Virus record (IMG/VR): IMGVR_UViG_3300034062_007046
Coordinates: 18,846 to 82,845 of that record
Strand: one strand, 5' to 3'
DNA: 64,000 nucleotides
Source: a virus
Both the position numbers and the translations under genes were made by a program. Below are positions 52,457 to 58,495 of this stretch, one piece after another. Within the stretch, counting starts at the first letter, position 1, and every line of letters starts with the position of its first letter. Under the pieces are notes generated by a model that did not search any database, was not told the DNA's origin, and saw only the letters and a list, made by a program, of their open reading frames with translations.

Positions 52457-52906
52457 ATGAATAAACAAGATTTAAAAAAAATTGTTAAGCCTATAATCAA
52501 AGAGTGCTTAACAGAGATATTGTATGAACAAGGATTAAACAAATTAATTGAAGAGTCAATTAAGACAAAACAGCGTGAAGTAGTAAAAGAAAACCGCGAA
52601 GAAGAATCGTCTTATGAAGCAAAAGAAGCTCGGTTTATGAAGCAAACAGCTTCAAGCAAGCCAAACAAGTTACAGGAAGCTAAGAAGCAATTATTACAGA
52701 AGATTTCAATGGGTGGATTTGACCCATTTGCAGGTTCAATGCCAATTGAAGGCAGTGAAGAACAAATTGTAGAAAATCTAAATCCTCAAGCAACAGTGTT
52801 ACCAGGTATTCAAGGCTCTGGTGTCGATATTTCAGGGCTTTTGGGACAAAATAAACAGATCTGGAAAGGTCTATCAACTGCCTTAAATAAAGGCAAGAAA
52901 GAATAA
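52457..52906 (+). CDS. Small helical protein with N-terminal targeting-like helix
   Basis: A 149-residue protein with an AGGGG site. The N-terminus (LKKIVKPIIKECLTEILYEQ) is an amphipathic helix ending in L-Y-E, which fits an (I/L)-x-E prohead-protease site. The middle is charged, and the C-terminus has GGFDPFAGSMPIEG and LLGQNKQIWKGLSTALNKG. It resembles the 47336 and 36819 proteins only at the N-terminal helix. It may be an internal head or core protein. The next gene (bS21-like) follows after 8 bases. Confidence 0.45.
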   Translation: MNKQDLKKIVKPIIKECLTEILYEQGLNKLIEESIKTKQREVVKENREEESSYEAKEARFMKQTASSKPNKLQEAKKQLLQKISMGGFDPFAGSMPIEGSEEQIVENLNPQATVLPGIQGSGVDISGLLGQNKQIWKGLSTALNKGKKE

Positions 52907-52914
52907 GGTGTATT

Positions 52915-53178
52915 ATGGGAAGAGCAGCACATTTAGAAGTAAAATTACCACCGCACGTTAAGCCAACAAACGAAACTAATGATCAATTAATTAAAAAGTT
53001 TCTAAAAGAATGCAGTAAGGACTCTTTATTGCAATATTTATTTGAAAAAAGTGCTTATTCAAGAAGATTTGAAAAGAAATCCGTAATTACAAGACAAAAA
53101 AAACTTAAATATAAAAGAAATGCTAAAAAATATAATGAAGAAATAAATTCTAATCGTTTAGATAAGAAAGCAAAATAA
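52915..53178 (+). CDS. Ribosomal protein bS21-like protein
   Basis: An 87-residue basic protein. Residues ~22-72 (LIKKFLKECSKDSLLQYLFE, then YSRRFEKKSVITRQKKLKYK and RNAKK) align in pattern with bS21: an L-x-x-F-(K/x)-x-x-C-x-K helix, then a Lys/Arg-rich second helix with R-x-K-K. The first ~20 residues are an extension absent from the 71-residue E. coli protein. bS21 sits beside the 16S anti-Shine-Dalgarno, and phage-encoded copies are known in large environmental phages. If incorporated into host ribosomes it could favour phage mRNAs. It follows an AAGGTGT site. Confidence 0.6.
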   Translation: MGRAAHLEVKLPPHVKPTNETNDQLIKKFLKECSKDSLLQYLFEKSAYSRRFEKKSVITRQKKLKYKRNAKKYNEEINSNRLDKKAK

Positions 53179-53233
53179 GATTCTGACAGGTTTTAAAGAT
53201 AAAAGATTAAATAGTCATTTGCGTATAAGTTAC

Positions 53234-53241
53234 ACTATTTA
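53234..53241 (+). promoter_or_regulatory. Candidate phage promoter element ACTATTTA
   Basis: Exact ACTATTTA (context TACACTATTTATTTAA) 39 bases before the scaffold ATG in a 102-base gap. It would drive the scaffold and capsid genes. A short CCTG-ATAA-CAGG stem overlaps the Shine-Dalgarno of the scaffold gene downstream. Confidence 0.45.
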
Positions 53242-53280
53242 TTTAAAAATATCTTTTCCTGATAACAGGAGTACAATTAT

Positions 53281-54699
53281 ATGTCAAATTTGTTAGAGCA
53301 AGCAATTATAGATGCTGCCGCGTTAAAAGAAGTGGCGATGAAGAACGCAGAAGCAGCGTTAATTGAAAAATATTCAAGAGAATTTAAAGAGTCTGTAGAA
53401 AGATTATTAGAGCAAGAGCAGCCAACCGTGGATACTGTTGCTTCTGCTGATCCATTAACAACATCTGCGGCTACTGATTCTTCTGGAATGCAATCAGGTA
53501 CGATGCAAAATGGTCCAGAAGAGGCTTTTAGTGATGTAGGATCTTCTTTCTTGGAAGGCGAGCAGCATGAGTTAGTAACAATTGATTTTAATGAATTAAA
53601 AAAACAAATATCCTCTGCGCTCTCACCACAGAGCCCAATGTTAAGCAGTCCAGAAATAGATCTTGCTACATCGGAAGAAGATTCAGAAGTAGCAACAGAA
53701 ATTAATGAAAATTTTGAAGAGAGCCATGATGCTGGTGGACAAGACAAATCGTCACCAAAAGATGACGGACTTCATGAAGAAGAATATGAAGTAGAGGAGG
53801 ATGTTTTAGTAGATCCTTTGGAAAAAGAAATAAGAGTAAAATCGGGGCTACCAGCAGAAGATTCAGAAGAAGAGCAAGATGAATATGAAGAATCCTTAAT
53901 GGCTCTTGAGGAGTTTGAGCTTGAAGAAGGTGCAGAGGACCAAATCCCAGCAGCAGAAAAAGCTGTCGGCGTTGCCCAAAACCGCTTAGGAAATTTAAAA
54001 GCACAAGCAGCAGAAGAGAAAGCAAAAGAAGAAGAAAAACTCGCTGCTATTAAATCTGGAAGCAGTGGCTTGGAAGAAGGTATTGAAATCTCTGAAGACG
54101 AACTGAAAGAATTAGCAGAAGCATTTAAAGTGGATCTTAAGATTGGTAACCTAAGCGACGGTCATATGGGAACAACGGAAAGAGAAAAACGAGAACAGCG
54201 CGCTCTTGAGTTGACTCTTGCCCGCGATGAAAAAGAAATGGAAGAAAGAAAGCAAGAAGAAGCAGAAATGGGTGATTTAAAGAAACAACTTGATGAATCA
54301 ATTAAGCTTGGTGACTCTTTGGTCAAAGAAAATGATGAATTAAACGAAAAAATGTTAGAAATGCAGGAAAATTTACAAATTTTGAGAGAAAATATTGAAA
54401 AATTAAGCATTTCAAACGCGAAATTACTATATACTAACAAAGTATTAGGAAATGCCTCGTTGAATGAGCGACAAAAACAACAAATTGTCGAAAACATTTC
54501 CAATTCTACCAGCGTTTTAGAGGCTAAAACCATCTATAACACGCTTCAAAGCACGGTGTCGGGTATTTCTTCTAAGAAACCGAAAGAATCACTTAGCGAA
54601 GCGTTGATCCGTGGTAACTCGCCTTTCATAACGCGCAAAAAAGAAGAATCAGAAATTCCATTCGCAGAACGAATGAAAAAATTAGCAGGTATAACCTAA
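53281..54699 (+). CDS. Prohead scaffold/core protein, gp22-type
   Basis: A 472-residue protein with an ACAGGAG site. It is extremely acidic in the first ~270 residues (EEEYEVEEDVLVDPLEKEI, DSEEEQDEYEESLMALEEF), with coiled coil from ~300 to 390 (LKKQLDESIKLGDSLVKEND). The C-terminus, SEIPFAERMKKLAGIT, is a short conserved-looking tail of the type that binds the capsid protein in scaffolds. Several (I/L)-x-E sites would allow digestion by the protease at 48276. It directly precedes the capsid gene, as gene 22 does in T4. Confidence 0.75.
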   Translation: MSNLLEQAIIDAAALKEVAMKNAEAALIEKYSREFKESVERLLEQEQPTVDTVASADPLTTSAATDSSGMQSGTMQNGPEEAFSDVGSSFLEGEQHELVTIDFNELKKQISSALSPQSPMLSSPEIDLATSEEDSEVATEINENFEESHDAGGQDKSSPKDDGLHEEEYEVEEDVLVDPLEKEIRVKSGLPAEDSEEEQDEYEESLMALEEFELEEGAEDQIPAAEKAVGVAQNRLGNLKAQAAEEKAKEEEKLAAIKSGSSGLEEGIEISEDELKELAEAFKVDLKIGNLSDGHMGTTEREKREQRALELTLARDEKEMEERKQEEAEMGDLKKQLDESIKLGDSLVKENDELNEKMLEMQENLQILRENIEKLSISNAKLLYTNKVLGNASLNERQKQQIVENISNSTSVLEAKTIYNTLQSTVSGISSKKPKESLSEALIRGNSPFITRKKEESEIPFAERMKKLAGIT

Positions 54700-54704
54700 A
54701 AAAC

Positions 54705-54720
54705 GTAAATATAAATTTAC
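54705..54720 (+). promoter_or_regulatory. Palindrome before the capsid gene Shine-Dalgarno
   Basis: GTAAAT-ATAA-ATTTAC forms a perfect 6-bp inverted repeat ending one base before the AGGAGA site of the capsid gene. It contains TATAAAT, close to the T4 late -10 TATAAATA. It could be a weak hairpin tuning translation or a late promoter. AAATATAAATTTA also occurs before the 21044 start. Confidence 0.35.
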
Positions 54721-54732
54721 AGGAGATTAAAA

Positions 54733-56508
54733 ATGTCAAACGGAATGTTAGAAAGATTAACAGAAGGCGTCGTTGAACGCAACATGTTAAAGGAAACCGA
54801 AGCAGTTGTTTCCAAATGGGAAAAGTCAGGTCTATTAGAAGGTCTAAAGTCAACTCGTCAAAAGAGCACAATGGCAGTTCTCTTAGAGAACCAAGCTAAA
54901 GAATTACTAAAAGAATCAACCACAATGGCTGGTGGTGACGTACAAGGTTTCGCAGCAGTTGCGTTCCCAATCGTCCGCCGCGTATTTGCTGGCTTGATTG
55001 CTAACGATCTCGTAAGCGTTCAACCAATGAGCTTGCCATCAGGTCTTGTATTCTTCATGGATTTCAAGCGTGGTACAGACGTTGGTAATATCGGTGATCG
55101 TGTATTTTCACAAGATGAATCATTCTTCGGTGATCGTTTGGGCGTGCAAATCACTGGCGGTGTTCGTGTTGATGGTGTTGCATTCGCTGAAAAAGGTTTC
55201 TACAACATGGCAAATGGTTATAACACATCACGTTATAACACATTCGTACCAACAGCCAGCGTAGTCGAAGTTGCAACATTCGGTGTTGCAGGTGCTACAG
55301 CCGAACAAAAATCATTAGTACGTTGGGATGCCGACTTATTAAATGATTCAACCGTAGTATCGGCTTCAGTTCTCGAAGTTGCTCTTTCCGCGTTATCACA
55401 AAGCGCGCTATTAGCGGTACAAGACGTATTCGCGCTTTCAGTTGCTCAAGCTGCCTCTTATGTAGCTGGTACAGCTGGCGATGCAACAGGTTCAGCACTT
55501 GGTGGCACTACACCAAGAGTTATTCGTCGTCTAAGCAAGATCATCCAAAGCGGTTCATCTGGTGCAACAGCTGGTGTACCAGCACTACAATTCGTAGTTG
55601 CTGCTGGCGGTTCAGCTGCTAAGGCGACTGTTCTTTCAGGTTCACACGCGCTTCTTTCATACCCAATCAAGGACAATCTACAAAGCGTCGGCACAAATGC
55701 TCTCGGCGCTATCGTCGGTGACGCACCTTGGACATTCGAAGGTTCAGCAGCAATTCCAGAAATTGAATTGAAGGTTGATTCATTCTCAATCACTGCTCGT
55801 ACCCGCAAGCTCAAGGCTGCATGGACACCAGAATTAGGTCAAGATTTGAACGCATACCACAACTTGGATGCAGAAGTTGAATTGACCTCAATGTTGTCAG
55901 AACAAATCGGTCTTGAAATCGATCAAGAAATCATGAACGATCTTGTCAAGGGTCAAACAGCTGGCGTTAAGTACTGGTCACGCCGTCCAGGTAAATTCGT
56001 TAACCGTGATTCAGGCGTAGAAATCACTGGTACATACTCACCAGACTTCACTGGTAACGTAAGCATGTGGTACGAAACACTTGTTGAAACAATCAACGAC
56101 GTTTCAGCTCTCATCCACCGTAAGACATTACGTGGTGGTGCAAACTTCCTCGTTTGCGGTCCAGAAGTTGCAAACATCCTTGAATTCACTTCAGGATTCC
56201 GCGCTTCAGTAACTGCTGACGCAGAGAAGGGATCAATCGGTGCAGTTAAGACCGGCGATCTAAACAAGAAGTGGGATGTTATCGTTCATCCATACTTCCA
56301 CCGTAACGTAATTCTTGTCGGTCGTAAGGGTGCAAGCTTCCTCGAAAGCGGATATGTCTATGCTCCATACGTTCCACTACAAAGCACACCAACCATCTTC
56401 GATCCAGACACCTTCGTACCACGTAAGGCTGTTATGACTCGTTATGGTAAAGCAATGGTTCGCCCAGATATGTACGGCTTAGTTGTTGTACAAGATCTAT
56501 TAGGTTAA
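54733..56508 (+). CDS. Major capsid protein, T4 gp23-like
   Basis: A 591-residue protein with an AGGAGA site. The N-terminal ~61 residues form a helical delta-like propeptide ending ELLKE, then STTMAGGDVQGFAAVAFPIV. Cutting after the LKE at residue 61 would match the gp21-type site and expose the mature N-terminus. Landmarks are PSGLVFFMDFKRG, LEIDQEIMNDLV, FLVCGPEVANILE, DVIVHPYFHRNVILVGRKG and FDPDTFVPRKAVMTRYGKAM. It forms the hexameric shell. Codon use is the most selective in the window, with Arg CGT/CGC and no AGA seen, as expected for very high expression. A strong terminator follows. Confidence 0.92.
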   Translation: MSNGMLERLTEGVVERNMLKETEAVVSKWEKSGLLEGLKSTRQKSTMAVLLENQAKELLKESTTMAGGDVQGFAAVAFPIVRRVFAGLIANDLVSVQPMSLPSGLVFFMDFKRGTDVGNIGDRVFSQDESFFGDRLGVQITGGVRVDGVAFAEKGFYNMANGYNTSRYNTFVPTASVVEVATFGVAGATAEQKSLVRWDADLLNDSTVVSASVLEVALSALSQSALLAVQDVFALSVAQAASYVAGTAGDATGSALGGTTPRVIRRLSKIIQSGSSGATAGVPALQFVVAAGGSAAKATVLSGSHALLSYPIKDNLQSVGTNALGAIVGDAPWTFEGSAAIPEIELKVDSFSITARTRKLKAAWTPELGQDLNAYHNLDAEVELTSMLSEQIGLEIDQEIMNDLVKGQTAGVKYWSRRPGKFVNRDSGVEITGTYSPDFTGNVSMWYETLVETINDVSALIHRKTLRGGANFLVCGPEVANILEFTSGFRASVTADAEKGSIGAVKTGDLNKKWDVIVHPYFHRNVILVGRKGASFLESGYVYAPYVPLQSTPTIFDPDTFVPRKAVMTRYGKAMVRPDMYGLVVVQDLLG

Positions 56509-56531
56509 TCAAGAGCTTAAAAAGATAGAAG

Positions 56532-56562
56532 CCCCGCTAATCGAAAGGTTAGCGGGGTTTTT
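56532..56562 (+). terminator. Intrinsic terminator after the capsid gene
   Basis: CCCCGCTAATC (56532-56542), loop GAAA, GGTTAGCGGGG (56547-56557): an 11-bp stem with one wobble, then five Ts. It closes the scaffold-capsid unit. Confidence 0.92.
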
Positions 56563-56585
56563 ATTTGCTTTAAACCGCGAACAAA

Positions 56586-56593
56586 ACTATTTA
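56586..56593 (+). promoter_or_regulatory. Candidate phage promoter element ACTATTTA
   Basis: Exact ACTATTTA (context CAAAACTATTTAATTT) after the capsid terminator and 25 bases before the ATG at 56619, where a fresh promoter is expected. Confidence 0.45.
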
Positions 56594-56618
56594 ATTTATA
56601 TTATTTGAGGAAAAATAG

Positions 56619-57905
56619 ATGGCTTTACCTGTGTTATCGCCTGCTTCACAAATGAGCAAAGTTATATTACCAGTAACGGGTAATACAGCCAATGTTGTTG
56701 GTTCTGCATTACCATTTGGTATTTATACAAGCACAGATTATTGGACGCAAACGCAAGTAGATATGTTTAAAACAGGCGCTGCGGAACAAGTAACCTACAC
56801 ATACAAAAAAATAGGTGGCGATGTATTAGATATTGAATTAGTTGAAGGAAACGTATATGCTGCTTACGAAGAAGCAGTCTTAGAATACTCATACTTAATC
56901 AATCTGCACCAATCAAAGAATTTATTACCATTTGTTCTTGGACAAGCAACAGGAACATTTAACAACGACGGTCAATTAACTGGTTCTGACACTTCTATGG
57001 CAAGTGCTAATTTAGCATTTCCAAAAATGACTTTTAACTATGCAAAAAATATAGCTATAGGTGTTAGCAACGAAGCGCTTTTAAATGGAAATGAGCCTGT
57101 CTATTCAGCTTCTCTTGAGAGACTTGCGGGGGTTCAAGATTACGACCTACAAACAATAATAAGCGCCTCAAGCGCAATTAGCGGATGGGGAGTTGATAAC
57201 AAAAGAGTTGTCATAAGAAGAGTTTATTATAAATCACCGGGTGCAAGCTGGAACTTTTATGGATATTTCGGTGGTCTCAATGTTGTTGGCAATCTGAGTA
57301 CTTATGGACAATATGCGGATGATAGCACCTTTGAGATCATCCCAGCATGGCAAAATAAACTACAGGCTATGGCATATGAAGACGCGATCAAAACAAGAGT
57401 TTCAGATTGGTCATTTCAGATAAGAGATAATAAGCTAAGGCTATTCCCAGTGCCAAACGAATCAAGTCCAACAAACTATTGGGTTGAATTTACTGTTCCA
57501 AGCGATGCTTGGACACCGTCGATTGATTCAAATGGTAATCCAATAACTGATAGCGTTAATGGAATCAATAATATGAATACGATTCCACTACAAAACATAC
57601 CATATGATAAAATTAACAGCATCGGCAAACAATGGATTAGACGATTTGCTTTAGCGTTATGCAAGGAAATGCTCGGACATGTCCGTAGCAAGTTTAGCTC
57701 AGTTCCAATTCCTGGTGATAGTGTCACATTAGATGGTAAAGATCTAATCTCAGAAGCAAAAACAGATCAAAAAGACCTTAGAGAAGAATTAAAGACATTA
57801 TTGGCAGAAATGACATACGTTAAGGTCGGTGAAGATAGTGCTAAGATGATGGAAGACACAAGCAAAGTCCAAACATACGTTCCAAATTTGATATTTGTGG
57901 GATAA
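56619..57905 (+). CDS. Neck protein, T4 gp13-like
   Basis: A 428-residue protein with a TTGAGGAA site. The C-terminal ~110 residues (IGKQWIRRFALALCKEMLGH, VRSKFSSVPIPGD, LDGKDLISEAKTDQKDLREE) match in pattern the head-completion/neck proteins of T4-like phages, in which a helical bundle ends with K-E-x-L-G-x-V-R-x-K-F-S-x-(I/V)-P-(I/L)-P. The N-terminal part (YAAYEEAVLEYSYLINLHQS) is the helical start of the same fold. It is longer than T4 gp13 (309), with beta insertions in the middle. gp13 seals the filled head for tail attachment. Its place after the capsid gene and before the second neck gene supports this. Confidence 0.6.
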   Translation: MALPVLSPASQMSKVILPVTGNTANVVGSALPFGIYTSTDYWTQTQVDMFKTGAAEQVTYTYKKIGGDVLDIELVEGNVYAAYEEAVLEYSYLINLHQSKNLLPFVLGQATGTFNNDGQLTGSDTSMASANLAFPKMTFNYAKNIAIGVSNEALLNGNEPVYSASLERLAGVQDYDLQTIISASSAISGWGVDNKRVVIRRVYYKSPGASWNFYGYFGGLNVVGNLSTYGQYADDSTFEIIPAWQNKLQAMAYEDAIKTRVSDWSFQIRDNKLRLFPVPNESSPTNYWVEFTVPSDAWTPSIDSNGNPITDSVNGINNMNTIPLQNIPYDKINSIGKQWIRRFALALCKEMLGHVRSKFSSVPIPGDSVTLDGKDLISEAKTDQKDLREELKTLLAEMTYVKVGEDSAKMMEDTSKVQTYVPNLIFVG

Positions 57906-57910
57906 AATAA

Positions 57911-58417
57911 ATGCCAAGAAAGAAAAAAGAACAGAATGTTGCACAACTCCCACCAGAAGCTCCACCGCCTCCATTATTTCTTGGTGAAAAAGAGCGTAAT
58001 CTTGTTAAACAAGTAAATGATGAGATTATTGAAAGAGTTATTGGACAAACAGTTGTTTACTATCCAATAAGCAGAGAGCACACAAACTACCATCCTGTTT
58101 ATGGCGAAGCTGTACAAAAAACATTTTTAGCACCAATTAAAATTAATGTGCTTGTTGATTGGGAAGGTTCAAAAACTTCCACAGAGGCATTTGGTGTTGA
58201 TCGCGTTACTTCTATAGTTGTAAAATTTCACAGAAGAAGGCTAATTGAAGATCAAGAATTATACGTTAGAGAGGGCGATTTTGTATTATATGGTGATACT
58301 TTTTATGAAATAGTTACATTAAACGAAGCAAAAGTTTTGTTTGGACAAATTGATCACAAATTTGAAGTTTTGGCGAAGTGCATCAAAGCCAGAGAGAGCA
58401 TATTTAATGCAAAGTAA
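57911..58417 (+). CDS. Neck/head-closure protein, T4 gp14-like
   Basis: A 168-residue protein, 5 bases after the gp13-like gene. A Pro-rich start (LPPEAPPPPLF) is followed by NDEIIERVIGQTVVYYPISR, VLVDWEGSK and VREGDFVLYGDTFYEIVTLN, the beta-barrel pattern of head-closure or connector proteins. T4 gp14 is longer (256), so equivalence is based on order and fold type. It would complete the neck beneath the portal. Confidence 0.5.
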   Translation: MPRKKKEQNVAQLPPEAPPPPLFLGEKERNLVKQVNDEIIERVIGQTVVYYPISREHTNYHPVYGEAVQKTFLAPIKINVLVDWEGSKTSTEAFGVDRVTSIVVKFHRRRLIEDQELYVREGDFVLYGDTFYEIVTLNEAKVLFGQIDHKFEVLAKCIKARESIFNAK

Positions 58418-58440
58418 AAAGACATTTCACTTTCTAAACT

Positions 58441-58448
58441 ACTATTTA
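58441..58448 (+). promoter_or_regulatory. Candidate phage promoter element ACTATTTA
   Basis: Exact ACTATTTA (context AACTACTATTTATAATAAA) 47 bases before the tail sheath ATG, in a 78-base gap. A TTGACA lies downstream at about 58469-58474 but has no suitably spaced -10 before the gene. Confidence 0.4.
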
Positions 58449-58495
58449 TAATAAATTATTTTATAATTTGACAAGCTCCAAAGGAGAAATTAATA

